A DNA stretch of 40,064 bases from contig JAICTV010000022.1 in NCBI GenBank assembly GCA_025936175.1, forward strand, positions 1 to 40,064. Direction: 5' to 3'. The notes beneath the pieces are model-generated. The model was not told the origin of the DNA and made no database searches. It saw only the letters and a list, made by a program, of their open reading frames with translations. A program made the translations under genes and the position numbers. Positions 1 to 7,896 of this stretch are shown in pieces (the stretch's first letter is position 1; each line of letters begins with the position of its first letter). The stretch is from Phycisphaerae bacterium (lineage in GTDB: Bacteria > Planctomycetota > Phycisphaerae > Tepidisphaerales > Tepidisphaeraceae).

Positions 1-1340
1 AGGACGTACTTCCCAATGCGGGTGGTGCCGCTGCGATCGAAATTGACGGCGGCGATGAGCGTGCCGTAGGTGGGGATGAAGAAGTATCCGTTGACCGCGG
101 GGAACATCCCGGCCAGCGCCGCGGGCGCGATGCCGAGCGACAGCCCGAGCGGCATCAGCGTGCGCGCCGTGGCGGCCTGGCTGAAGAGCAGCATCGACGT
201 GACGAACAGGCCGACCGAGAAGAGGCCGGGACGCGCTTTGGCCATGTCGGAGAGGCCGCGGATGATCACGTCCTTGTTGTCGGCGATGAACGTGTCGCCG
301 AGCCAGGCGAGGCCGAGGATGCCGATGACGGCCGTCATTCCCGCCTGCGCCGTCTTGGTCTTGAGGATTTCTCCCACCGGCGCGCCGGTGAAGACGAGCA
401 TGAGCGCCGCCAGCGCCAGCATGACGATCGCGATGGTCACGGGCATCGAGACGGTCACGGGCCTGGGCAAGGCGATTTCGGGATCACCCGAGTCCGCCTG
501 CTGAGCGGGCGCAGCCGTCTGCGTTGTCGCCGCTGCCGCGACGGCGGGCTTTTCTCCCGGCACGGTGCGCAGGACCGGGAACAATCCGCACAGGACGATG
601 ACCAGAACGCCCACGAGGAACATCGCCGCAGACAAGCCCGCGCGCGTCTTGCCCTGTTGCTCGACCGTTTCCGATCGCTTGATGTCTTCGGTCCCCGCCG
701 GCGAAATCTCGCCACGCGCCAATCGCCGCTGATATTCCGGATCCTCTTCGAGCTCGACGCCGACGTGGTTCTGCACCAGCGCCGCGACGATCACGCCGAT
801 CAGTGTCGAGGGAATGCAGATCGCCAGGATCTGCACGAGCCCGATCCCCTTGCTGGACAGCACGGCGATCATGGCTGCGGTGGCGGCGGAGACCGGGCTG
901 GCGGTGATCGCCTGTTGCGACGCGATCGTCGCCACCGCGATCGGCCGCTCCGGCCGCACCTTCCCCTTCATCGCAACTTCGTAGATCACGGGCAGGAGCG
1001 GATAGAACACGTGCCCGGTGCCGGCGAGAAACGTGAAGACGTACGCGACAACCGGCGCGATGATCGTCACGTGCCGCGGGCTCTTGCGGATGATCCCGGC
1101 GGCGATGCGCACGAGGTAATCGATCCCGCCCGCCGCCTCCATGGCCGAAGCGGCCATGATCACACAGAGGATGATCAGCAGCACTTCGCCGGGAATGGTT
1201 CCCGGCGCCGCGCGGAAGCCGAAGACCAGCACGAGCAAGCCGATCCCGCCCCACAGCCCCATCCCGACGCCGCCCGCGCGCGCACCAATGGCGATCGCGG
1301 CGAGCAGGACGACCAACTGCAACACGAGGGTGAAAGTCAT
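1..1340 (-). CDS. Anaerobic C4-dicarboxylate transporter, Dcu family (3' end outside window)
   Basis: Inner-membrane carrier expected to take up or exchange C4-dicarboxylates (fumarate, malate, succinate, aspartate). Starting at ATG 1340, the reverse strand stays open to the window edge, about 446 codons, so the C-terminus is missing. The translation is a chain of hydrophobic segments. The region around residues 70-120 (GGIDYLVRIAAGIIRKSPRH, then a segment with AGTGHVFYPLLPVIYEVA) is the Dcu family hallmark, as is SQQAITASPVSAATAAM near residue 142. A hydrophilic Ala/Gln/Thr-rich loop around residues 208-285 separates the two halves. The gene begins 3 bp after the stop of the DcaP-like porin and is surely co-transcribed with it. 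Together they form an outer- plus inner-membrane dicarboxylate route. DcuA and DcuB cannot be told apart here. Family assignment is strong; the exact substrate is inferred. Confidence 0.9.
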   Translation of the reverse strand, partial: MTFTLVLQLVVLLAAIAIGARAGGVGMGLWGGIGLLVLVFGFRAAPGTIPGEVLLIILCVIMAASAMEAAGGIDYLVRIAAGIIRKSPRHVTIIAPVVAYVFTFLAGTGHVFYPLLPVIYEVAMKGKVRPERPIAVATIASQQAITASPVSAATAAMIAVLSSKGIGLVQILAICIPSTLIGVIVAALVQNHVGVELEEDPEYQRRLARGEISPAGTEDIKRSETVEQQGKTRAGLSAAMFLVGVLVIVLCGLFPVLRTVPGEKPAVAAAATTQTAAPAQQADSGDPEIALPRPVTVSMPVTIAIVMLALAALMLVFTGAPVGEILKTKTAQAGMTAVIGILGLAWLGDTFIADNKDVIIRGLSDMAKARPGLFSVGLFVTSMLLFSQAATARTLMPLGLSLGIAPAALAGMFPAVNGYFFIPTYGTLIAAVNFDRSGTTRIGKYV

Positions 1341-1343
1341 CTC

Positions 1344-2789
1344 TTAGAACCGGTATTGAGCCGAGAACTGAAGACGCAGATCGTCGCCGGTGCTGCCGTC
1401 GTGATCCTCGCGGACGCCGTACAGCACTTCGCCCCCGATCATCACGCGCTCTGCCGGGTAATAGCGGACGTTGAACATGCCGTACTGCCCCTGGTGATAA
1501 TCCGACCCAGCCTCCGCGGATCGATTGTCGATCACCACAATGCTGTACCCGATGGTGCTGCCCCACTTGCGATTCCACCAATGCTGATAGGCAAGCACGC
1601 CCGCGGCGGCGGGCAGCCCGTCAAGGTTGTCGCCGGGCGCGAACAGCACCGCGTCGAGGTTCTGGCCGTTCGTGTCGTTCAGATAGCGCGCGATCCCGTT
1701 CCCGCCGGCCGCTTGGAACAGGACCGAATCGACGTGCTTCTCGTCCAATCGAAGGGTCTTGACCGAACCGGTCAGGCTCAGGCCGTACCCGACGTCGCTT
1801 TCGCGCGATCCGACGTCCGGATCGAACTGCTCGTAACGCAGCACGCCGCTCAATTGCAGATGCCCCCACGCCGGCTGCCAGCGCACGTTCCCCGCCAGGT
1901 CGGGATAGGGCTGCGACTTGACGCCGCTGACTCCCGCGGGAGTCGTGATCTCACTGCTGGGGTCTTCGATCGCGATCACCCCGTTCCATTGATCGTTCCA
2001 TTCGTGACGAAAACGGACCTGAGGGCGGCGGTTGTTCACGATGCCGGGCGGGCCCTGCGCATCCAGCGTCGCCGGGAAGATGGTCGCGTCCTGGAACGCG
2101 GTCCACGTCTGCCCGGCGAGGAACTGATTCTTGTCGCCGATCTGTCCGTAGGCGTGACGAATGCGCGGCTCGGCGCCGTCCGTTCCCTGGAAATCGACTT
2201 CCACGTACGTCACGAGGTTGCCCCAGCTCTCGGTAGGAGTCTGGGTTTTCAGGAATAGGCGCGTCTGGCGGATGCTGAAATTCGTGTTGCCCGAGCCGGT
2301 CTTCTCTCCGCCGGTCGGAATCGTGTTCACCACGAACGAATCCTTGTTGCCGATCCGGTCGGCGTCGAAGATCGCGTCCAGCTGCACGTACCCGCCGATC
2401 TGGAACGAAGTCTTCGTGCCCGGCATGCGGACCGACCCGGGGAAATCGCCCTCTGCGGCGAACTTGTTGATGTCGAACCAGTCGGGCGTGGTGAGGCGCG
2501 GCTGTCCCGCCTCGAGCGTCAGGAGCCCGCGCTGCTGCGCGTCCTTCATCACCGCCTGCTGGGTGTCGGCGACGTCGCCGACCTGCTTGCGCAGCGCCGC
2601 GTTCTCCTGCTCGAGTTGCTGCATGCGCCCTTCCATCTGCCGACGCCATTCGGCGTCGCTTATCGCATTGGGCGTGTTAGAGTCCGGCGGCGCCTGCGCG
2701 AGGCTTCGTGACGCGCACGTCAGAAGGACTGCCGCCGCCGCGCTCGTCAGAAGAAAACGGGTTGGCCTTCCCGCGGCGGGACCGATCAT
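1344..2789 (-). CDS. DcaP-like outer-membrane porin
   Basis: 481 residues. The signal peptide ends near SRSLAQA (about residue 33). A short coiled coil follows at residues 50-85 (RMQQLEQENAALRKQVGD), then a long beta-barrel-like region rich in alternating aromatic and polar residues, ending in the terminal Phe typical of outer-membrane barrels (SAQYRF). This layout, with the N-terminal coiled coil ahead of a trimeric 16-strand barrel, matches DcaP of Acinetobacter, a known porin for dicarboxylic acids. The start at 2789 is supported by a GGTGAGG ribosome site 7 nt upstream. It lies first in an operon with the Dcu transporter, which supports the dicarboxylate role independently. A DosR-like palindrome lies 58 bp upstream of the ATG. 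Other porins of the OprP/OprO-like superfamily remain possible. Confidence 0.85.
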   Translation of the reverse strand: MIGPAAGRPTRFLLTSAAAAVLLTCASRSLAQAPPDSNTPNAISDAEWRRQMEGRMQQLEQENAALRKQVGDVADTQQAVMKDAQQRGLLTLEAGQPRLTTPDWFDINKFAAEGDFPGSVRMPGTKTSFQIGGYVQLDAIFDADRIGNKDSFVVNTIPTGGEKTGSGNTNFSIRQTRLFLKTQTPTESWGNLVTYVEVDFQGTDGAEPRIRHAYGQIGDKNQFLAGQTWTAFQDATIFPATLDAQGPPGIVNNRRPQVRFRHEWNDQWNGVIAIEDPSSEITTPAGVSGVKSQPYPDLAGNVRWQPAWGHLQLSGVLRYEQFDPDVGSRESDVGYGLSLTGSVKTLRLDEKHVDSVLFQAAGGNGIARYLNDTNGQNLDAVLFAPGDNLDGLPAAAGVLAYQHWWNRKWGSTIGYSIVVIDNRSAEAGSDYHQGQYGMFNVRYYPAERVMIGGEVLYGVREDHDGSTGDDLRLQFSAQYRF

Positions 2790-2847
2790 GCCAGAACCTC
2801 ACCTGTTGGGTCGGGCAGAGGCTAAGCCGCGCAATAACGCGGTAGCC

Positions 2848-2865
2848 ATTGGACTTTGGTCGCAT
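2848..2865 (-). promoter_or_regulatory. DosR-like palindromic box upstream of porin-Dcu operon (weaker copy)
   Basis: ATTGGACTTTGGTCGCAT. Each 7-nt half-site differs by one base from ATGRGAC / GTCYCAT, the half-sites of the two better copies at 2916 and 5651, and the TTTG spacer is identical to that at 5651. It lies 58 bp upstream of the porin ATG. It is the weakest of the three copies and is credited mainly for its position and the shared spacer. Confidence 0.5.
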
Positions 2866-2915
2866 CAAGCCGCGGCGTGAGCGGCGTCGCACGCACGGAC
2901 GGACATGGTGTTCGG

Positions 2916-2933
2916 ATGAGACTAAGGTCCCAT
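2916..2933 (+). promoter_or_regulatory. DosR-like palindromic box upstream of the receiver gene
   Basis: ATGAGACTAAGGTCCCAT: 7-bp arms with one mismatch around a 4-nt spacer. The core GAC-TAAG-GTC fits the DosR/DevR consensus GGGAC-TWWA-GTCCC at nearly every position. It ends 38 bp before the GTG start of the receiver protein and 126 bp from the divergent porin start, so it could serve either promoter. A GATACC about 21 nt downstream is a possible -10. Confidence 0.65.
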
Positions 2934-2971
2934 TCAGCGCGCGGCCTCGGGATCGATACCGTGCCGCCGCC

Positions 2972-3370
2972 GTGGTGCAATCGACCAACAAGCGGCTGCG
3001 CATCGCCATCGTCGATCAGGACGAGTCCGTGCGCAACGCGATGCGTCGGCTGTTGCGGGCGGCGGGCATGGAGGCCGAGATGTTCGCCGGCGCCGAGGCG
3101 TTCACCGCGACGCTGCCGCGGCACAACCTCGATTGCGTGCTGGTGGATGCGTGCTTGCCGGAAATGCAGAGCGGCGTGCTGCTCCGGCGGCTGTCCCGGC
3201 ACGACTGCGCCATCCCCGCCATCGCGTTCGTCGCGCACGACGAGCGCAAGCCCCCGCCGCGCGACGATCCCGGCGATCCTTCATCGCCGGTGGTCGTGGT
3301 GCTCAAGCCGCTCAACGACGCGGCGCTGCTGCGGCACATCCGCGAGGCGGTCAAGAACGAGCACGCCTGA
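2972..3370 (+). CDS. Single-domain response regulator (receiver only)
   Basis: 132 residues from the GTG at 2972; a GTG at 2975 is an equal alternative. A longer reading from 2849 is unlikely because it would run through the 2916 palindrome and encodes Arg-rich filler. The fold follows a receiver domain: beta-1 RIAIVDQDE with acidic residues D15/D17, the phospho-acceptor D59 in CVLVDACLPEM, and the beta-5 lysine K112 in VLKPL. The conserved Thr/Ser after beta-4 is replaced (AFVAHD), and the alpha-4/beta-5 loop holds a Pro/Asp-rich insertion (KPPPRDDPGDPSSP). There is no DNA-binding domain. The N-terminus resembles FixJ/TodT-type receivers. It probably acts by protein contact or as a phosphate sink. 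It is divergent from the porin operon and carries its own DosR-like box. Confidence 0.8.
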   Translation: MVQSTNKRLRIAIVDQDESVRNAMRRLLRAAGMEAEMFAGAEAFTATLPRHNLDCVLVDACLPEMQSGVLLRRLSRHDCAIPAIAFVAHDERKPPPRDDPGDPSSPVVVVLKPLNDAALLRHIREAVKNEHA

Positions 3371-4612
3371 TCAGGCGCCGGACGCGCCGGTGGCCGCCTC
3401 CGCGCACCCGGGCAGCTTCCCGGCCGCGCGCAGCGCGGACACCGTGCCGCACGCGATCACGCGCTCTTCGTCGCTCGGCACGACCCAGACCGACGGCGTC
3501 TGCCCGGCGTGCGAGATGCAGCCGTGACCGCGCTCGTTGGCGGCCGGGTCCAGCACGATGCCGAGCCAGGCGAGATCCTTGCAGATGCGCGATCGGATGA
3601 CGGCCGAGTTCTCGCCCACGCCCGCGGTGAAGATCAGCGCGTCGAGCCCGCCCAGCGCCGCCGTCAGCGACGCGATCTCGCGCTTGGCGCGATAGACAAA
3701 GAAGTCGATCGCGGCGGCGGCGAGCGGGTCCCTGCTCGCCAGCAGCGCGCGCACGTCGTTGCTCACGCCGGAGATCCCCAACAGCCCCGACTTCTTGTAC
3801 AGCAGCGTCTCGATCTCCTCGCGGGTCCGCCCGAGCTGGAGCAGGAAGAGCACGACGCCTGCGTCGAGGCTCCCGCAGCGCGTGCCCATCGGCAAGCCGT
3901 CGAGCGCGGAGAAGCTCATCGTCGTATCGACGCTGCGGCCGCCCCTGATCGCGCACATGCTCGCGCCGCTGCCCAGGTGCGCGACGATCAGCCGAGCCAT
4001 CGCCAGCCCCGGCGCGGTGCGCTTGAGCTCATCGACGATCGAGGCGTAGGAAAGCCCGTGGAAACCCCACCGCCGCAAGCCGCGCTGGAACATGTCGTCC
4101 GGCAGGCCGAAGCGCTCGGTGACCTGAGCGCGGCCGCGATGGAACGCGGTGTCGAAGCACGCGACCTGCGGCAGGTCCGCCCGCAAGCACGTTACCGCCT
4201 TGACCGCCGCGAGGTTGTGCGGCTGATGCAGCGGGACGAGCGCGATCAGCTTCTCGAGCCTCTCGACCACAGCGCCGTCGATGATCGTCGGCTCGATGAA
4301 ATCCAGTCCGCCGTGCGCCACGCGGTGGCCCACCGCGGCCGGCGTCATCGTTCCCTTGTACTGATCGCGCGTCCAGGTGACGAGATGCGCGAAGGCTTCC
4401 TGGTGACCGAAGCGCTGCGGCGGTGAGGTTCCAGTGACGTCGGCGTCGGCGAGGGTTGTGCCGCTGCGATCCTTCGCCTTGAAGCGCGGCGACGTGCCCA
4501 GCCCTTCGACTTGTCCGCGCGCCACCAGCGAGAGCTCCTCGGCATCCACCTGGTAGATGGAAAACTTGAGGCTCGAGGAGCCGGCGTTGAGGACAATGAC
4601 GGCGTTGTTCAT
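3371..4612 (-). CDS. ackA: Acetate kinase
   Basis: 413 residues, normal for the family. It interconverts acetyl phosphate + ADP and acetate + ATP in the cytoplasm, making ATP during fermentation. The catalytic set known from Methanosarcina acetate kinase is visible: N9 in VLNAGSSSLKFS, R97 in VGHRVAHGG, D154 in CFDTAFH, H185 in RWGFHG, the phosphate-loop HLGSGAS, R245 in MGTRCGSLD, and E334 in GVGENS. The start at 4612 is fixed by this N-terminus and by a 4-bp ATGA overlap with the stop of the phosphotransacetylase gene, which implies translational coupling. Longer upstream reading frames are overlap shadows. The C-terminus ends in a short Ala/Gly-rich tail. The butyrate kinase family is more distant and does not fit as well. 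Confidence 0.95.
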   Translation of the reverse strand: MNNAVIVLNAGSSSLKFSIYQVDAEELSLVARGQVEGLGTSPRFKAKDRSGTTLADADVTGTSPPQRFGHQEAFAHLVTWTRDQYKGTMTPAAVGHRVAHGGLDFIEPTIIDGAVVERLEKLIALVPLHQPHNLAAVKAVTCLRADLPQVACFDTAFHRGRAQVTERFGLPDDMFQRGLRRWGFHGLSYASIVDELKRTAPGLAMARLIVAHLGSGASMCAIRGGRSVDTTMSFSALDGLPMGTRCGSLDAGVVLFLLQLGRTREEIETLLYKKSGLLGISGVSNDVRALLASRDPLAAAAIDFFVYRAKREIASLTAALGGLDALIFTAGVGENSAVIRSRICKDLAWLGIVLDPAANERGHGCISHAGQTPSVWVVPSDEERVIACGTVSALRAAGKLPGCAEAATGASGA

Positions 4613-5586
4613 GACCGCGCCTCGAGTTGTCCGCCTTGCCGACGCGCCTGCGCGACCAGCACCGCGACGCCGCACGACGCCAGGCGGGCGCGGACGCTGT
4701 CGGCGCGGCTGGTGAGGATGATTGGCACGCGCGCGCCGAGCACGATCCCCGCCGCATCCGCGTTGGCGAGGAACGTCAACTGCTTGGCGAGGATGTTTCC
4801 CGCTTCCAGATCGGGCGCGACGAGAATGTCCGCATCCCCGGCGACCGGCGAGACGATGCCCTTCGTCTTGGCCGCCTCCGCGCTGATCGCGTTGTCCATG
4901 GCCAACGGCCCGTCGAGGATGCCGCCGGTGATCTGTCCGCGGTCCGCCATCTTGCACAGCGCCGCCGCGTCGATCGTCGAAGGGATCTTGCTCGTCACCG
5001 TCTCGACGGCCGAGAGGATCGCGACCTTCGGCGTCTCGCGGCCGAGGCTGCGCGCCAGGTCGATCGCGTTCTGAATGATGTCGCGCTTGGCGTCCAGCTC
5101 CGGCGCGATGTTGATCGCCGCGTCGGTGATGATGAGGGGCTTGGGATACGTCGGCACCGACATGACGAACGCGTGGCTGATCCGCCGACCGGTGCGCAGC
5201 CCCGTCGCCGACGAGACGACCGCGCCGAGCAGATCGTCGGTGTGCAGGCTCCCCTTCATCAGCACCTGGGCGCGCGCCGAACGCACGAGTTCCACCGCCC
5301 TGGCGGCGGAGGACTTTGGATCAAGCGACTCTTCGATGGGATATGGGTCGATCTTCAGCGCAGCCTGCGCGGCGACTTCGCGGATTTTCGCCGCCGGGCC
5401 GACGAGGATCGGCTCGATCAACCCCGCCTCCGCCGCCTCGATCGCGCCGGCCAGCGCGGTCGCCTCGCAGGGATACGCGACGGCGGTGGTGACCGGTGGG
5501 ATGCCACGGCAGCGCTCGAGCAGCGCTTCATACGCGTCGCGCCGCCCGGCGGTCATCTTCGAACTCGGCGTTGCGGTTGTGCTCAT
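4609..5586 (-). CDS. pta: Phosphate acetyl/butyryltransferase
   Basis: 325 residues, the short form of the PTA/PTB family without the N-terminal regulatory domains of enterobacterial Pta. It converts acetyl-CoA + Pi to acetyl phosphate + CoA. Family landmarks include EAAEAGLIEPILVGP near residue 55, ARAQVLMKGSLHTDDLL near residue 110, HAFVMSVP, PLIITDAAINIAP near residue 155, and GILDGPLAMDNAIS near residue 230. The ATG at 5586 is preferred over a longer reading from 5652, because that region contains the DosR-like palindrome and encodes no family sequence. It is the first gene of a two-gene operon with ackA (ATGA overlap), so acetyl-CoA rather than butyryl-CoA is the likely main substrate, though specificity cannot be read from sequence. 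Confidence 0.92.
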   Translation of the reverse strand: MSTTATPSSKMTAGRRDAYEALLERCRGIPPVTTAVAYPCEATALAGAIEAAEAGLIEPILVGPAAKIREVAAQAALKIDPYPIEESLDPKSSAARAVELVRSARAQVLMKGSLHTDDLLGAVVSSATGLRTGRRISHAFVMSVPTYPKPLIITDAAINIAPELDAKRDIIQNAIDLARSLGRETPKVAILSAVETVTSKIPSTIDAAALCKMADRGQITGGILDGPLAMDNAISAEAAKTKGIVSPVAGDADILVAPDLEAGNILAKQLTFLANADAAGIVLGARVPIILTSRADSVRARLASCGVAVLVAQARRQGGQLEARS

Positions 5587-5650
5587 GGCGGGCAGATCCG
5601 GGCGACCCCCGATGCGGCCGAGATAGCAGCATCCGCCGCGTCGCCTCGCC

Positions 5651-5668
5651 ATGAGACTTTGGTCCCAT
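5651..5668 (-). promoter_or_regulatory. DosR-like palindromic box upstream of pta-ackA
   Basis: ATGAGACTTTGGTCCCAT, identical to the copy at 2916 except for two spacer bases (TTTG against TAAG). Arms are ATGAGAC and GTCCCAT. It lies 64 bp upstream of the pta ATG. On the reverse strand a CTATCT about 24 nt further on (5621-5626) could be a -10, which would put the box near -37 to -54, an activator position. Binding by a NarL/FixJ-type regulator is inferred from similarity to the DosR consensus. Confidence 0.7.
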
Positions 5669-5719
5669 CATCGACGCGCGCCGTTGCCCGCCGCCCGCTC
5701 GCCAACGCGAAAGTTCCGC

Positions 5720-6370
5720 TCACTTCATCCCGCCCAGCGGCGAGATGCCGTTGGCGATGTTCGTCATCGCGATCTGCATCAGCGCGATCTTCTGCGTGAG
5801 CATTTCCCCGTCCGCGACGACGCGATCCATCGAGCCCGCGAGGCTGCTTATCGCAGCCGGCGATAGGTCGATCGACAGCGCCTGCACGATGTCGCGATTG
5901 CCCTGCACGAAGGGCTCGTACGCCTTGCGGACGTCGTCGGCGTACATTTGTATGAGCTTGAAGTTGCTGCGGACCGCGTCGCGGCGGCTCTCGAGGCTCG
6001 CCTTGATCGACCGGTCCTTGATCGATTTCATCTCCTCCTGCCACGAGCGGATGTGCTCATCCGATTCTTCCTTCATCGACTTGGCGCGGAAGGCGGCATC
6101 CTTCGCCTGCTTTTCCAGCGCATCGACCGCGTCCTCGTACTGGCGATACGCTTCGTGCACGCGCTCGCCCGGCGTGGCGCGCACGTGCTGCATCGCCGCC
6201 AGCGTGATCTCCACCTGCGTCTGCGACTCCGCGAGCGTGTCACGCGTCTTCGCGTAACTCTCCACCATCTTCTGCCCCTGCGTTTGCGAGGAGCACCCGG
6301 CGGCCAGCACGATCGCCAGCAGCAGCGGTAGCGGCGACAGGTTTCTCCAAACGTGCGTGCGGTGCATCAT
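5720..6370 (-). CDS. DUF2959 family lipoprotein
   Basis: 216 residues from ATG 6370, chosen because an AGGAG lies 8 nt upstream and the lipobox follows directly. The N-terminus is a lipoprotein signal: Arg/His-containing start, hydrophobic LPLLLAIVLAAGC, with lipidated Cys26. The rest is helical and highly charged, probably coiled coil (KMVESYAKTRDTLAESQTQV, EDAVDALEKQAKDAAFRAKS), the pattern of DUF2959. Function of that family is unknown; it is expected at the periplasmic face of a membrane. The gene overlaps the stop of the AI-2E permease by an ATGA, so the two are translated as a unit. Confidence 0.8.
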   Translation of the reverse strand: MMHRTHVWRNLSPLPLLLAIVLAAGCSSQTQGQKMVESYAKTRDTLAESQTQVEITLAAMQHVRATPGERVHEAYRQYEDAVDALEKQAKDAAFRAKSMKEESDEHIRSWQEEMKSIKDRSIKASLESRRDAVRSNFKLIQMYADDVRKAYEPFVQGNRDIVQALSIDLSPAAISSLAGSMDRVVADGEMLTQKIALMQIAMTNIANGISPLGGMK

Positions 6371-7554
6371 GATCTGTTCTCCTGAGCGACGTGTTCCGGG
6401 GCGCGCGACCATTGCTCGATCATCCGGTAAACGACCGTCAGCAGCGTCGGCCCGAGAAAGACGCCGATGAAGCCGAACGCCAGCGCCCCGCCGATCACGC
6501 CGAAGAGGATGAGGATGAACGGCGTGGCGCCGCCTCGACTGATGATCCAGGGTTTCACCACGTTATCGACGGAACTGACCAGGACGCCCCAGACGAGCAT
6601 GAACACGCCCCACCCGTGGTTGCCCTGATGAAACAACCAGCCGGCGGCGGGGAGCCAGATCAGCGGCGGGCCGATCGGCAGCGGCGAGAGCAGGAAGGTC
6701 AAGAGTCCCAGCAGCGCCGCGCCGGGCACGCCGGCGATGAGAAAACCCATCGCCGCGAGCACGCCCTGGACGAGCGCGGTGCCGAGGATGCCGTAGACGA
6801 CGCCGCGCACCGTGCTGCCCGCAATCTGAAGCAGCTCGACACCGCGCGCCCCCGCGACGCGATCGATCATGATGACCAGTCGCTGCGCCAACGTTTGGCC
6901 GTCGCGGAAGATGAAGAACGTCAGCAGGACGCTTAGCAGGATCTGCGTCAGTCCCTGCACCATCGCCAGCCCCGCGCGGGGAAGCCACTCGGCGGCCCAG
7001 GCGAACACAAGGCCGAGCGTCCGCGCGAGCTTGCTGTCAGCCGCCGGCGCCGCCGACGGCAAGCTCGAAGGCGACTGCTGCTCCGCCGACGCGCGGGCGC
7101 GGCGAAGCAGCTCGGCGGCGTCGGCGGAAAGTTCGTTCCAATAGACGACGGCGCGATCGCCGACCCCCGGGACCCGTTGCAGCCACGCGGGCGCCGCCGG
7201 CGGGCCGTCCGCCAGCCAGCGCTTCGTCGCCGTCGCCAGCGCCGCCGCGTCGTCGCTGAGATTGACGATGATCCCGGCCGTCGGCACCAGCAACACCAGC
7301 GCGATTGCCGATGTCATCACCAGCGCGCCCAGCGTCCTTCGTCGCCGCAACATCACCGGCAGGCGCCGCTGCAGCGGCCACAGCGCAAACGCCATCACCA
7401 TCGCCCACGCCAGCGCCAGGACGAACGGCCAGAGCACGATGAGTGCGCCAAGGAGCAGGAGCAGCAGTACCGACAACGCGACGAACCGCTCGAGGCGCAG
7501 GGGCTCAGAGCGGATCGGGTCTCTCGTCACCGAATCGCCATGTTCAGCCTGCAT
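6367..7554 (-). CDS. AI-2E family transporter (PF01594-type permease)
   Basis: 395 residues, the usual length for this family. N-terminal hydrophobic segments at about residues 24-60 and 76-98 are followed by a soluble helical region (about 100-190) and a second membrane block (about 195-385). That block holds the family-typical FFIFRDGQTLAQRL, YGILGTALVQGVLAAMGFLI, the glycine/proline-rich LLSPLPIGPPLIWLPAA and SVDNVVKPWIISR, and ends in FLGPTLLTVVYRM. Members include TqsA/YdgG and YdiK, and some are implicated in autoinducer-2 or ion transport. The substrate here cannot be predicted. It is coupled by ATGA overlap to the DUF2959 lipoprotein downstream. Confidence 0.88.
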   Translation of the reverse strand: MQAEHGDSVTRDPIRSEPLRLERFVALSVLLLLLLGALIVLWPFVLALAWAMVMAFALWPLQRRLPVMLRRRRTLGALVMTSAIALVLLVPTAGIIVNLSDDAAALATATKRWLADGPPAAPAWLQRVPGVGDRAVVYWNELSADAAELLRRARASAEQQSPSSLPSAAPAADSKLARTLGLVFAWAAEWLPRAGLAMVQGLTQILLSVLLTFFIFRDGQTLAQRLVIMIDRVAGARGVELLQIAGSTVRGVVYGILGTALVQGVLAAMGFLIAGVPGAALLGLLTFLLSPLPIGPPLIWLPAAGWLFHQGNHGWGVFMLVWGVLVSSVDNVVKPWIISRGGATPFILILFGVIGGALAFGFIGVFLGPTLLTVVYRMIEQWSRAPEHVAQENRS

Positions 7555-7896
7555 AGGTGCAGGGGAGCATCCCTTTCACCCCGCCCGCTTCATATTGGAC
7601 GAAAGGGTAACCCCGCGAAGAATTAAACCGGCGCGTTCGCCTGCAGCGTCGGTGGCCCGCCATCCTAAGCGGACTTCGGCGAGCTCCCTCCGGGTCTGAG
7701 CCCCAGGGTCGAACGCAGTCGAGGCGCACCCCGCGAACGATCTGCGCAAGTGAACGCAGATGCTTCGCAGTACCTCAGCCTTTCGACCATCGCACGGGGT
7801 TAGTCCGGATCCGTATAAGTGTCGGCCCGCGCGCCATACGCGAGCGCGCACCGCTTTTAGCCATCAGGCATTTTCATGGACCTGCTGCCTTTGCGA
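7555..7896. other. 342-bp gap between tail of S41 gene and head of AI-2E gene
   Basis: No convincing reading frame. Both flanking genes are on the minus strand, so this should contain the promoter of the AI-2E/DUF2959 pair and any terminator of the peptidase gene. Its main visible content is the imperfect hairpin at 7708-7787. The rest shows nothing I can assign. Confidence 0.6.
7708..7787. repeat. Imperfect intergenic palindrome
   Basis: The inner stem pairs 7733-7746 (GCGAACGATCTGCG) with 7755-7768 (CGCAGATGCTTCGC), 12 of 14 positions, around the 8-nt loop CAAGTGAA. Outer ends GTCGAA...GAGG (7708-7723) and CCTC...TTCGAC (7773-7787) extend the inverted symmetry with gaps. The sub-sequence AGTACCTCAGC recurs in the element at 30797-30873, suggesting related dispersed repeats. 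Confidence 0.55.

Noticed and set aside
657-2258. 533-codon open frame on the plus strand, antisense to the Dcu and porin genes
   Set aside because: Composition is Arg/Asp/His/Pro filler typical of GC-rich antisense frames; no motif or ribosome site, while the opposite strand encodes two clear families.
5587-5652. Longer pta start at 5652
   Set aside because: The extra 22 residues match no family member and the start codon lies inside the DosR-like palindrome, so the ATG at 5586 is preferred.
7590-7613. Possible fourth DosR-like box (ATTGGACGAAAGGGTAAC) upstream of the AI-2E gene
   Set aside because: The left half-site fits but the right half-site lacks GTC at the correct spacing.
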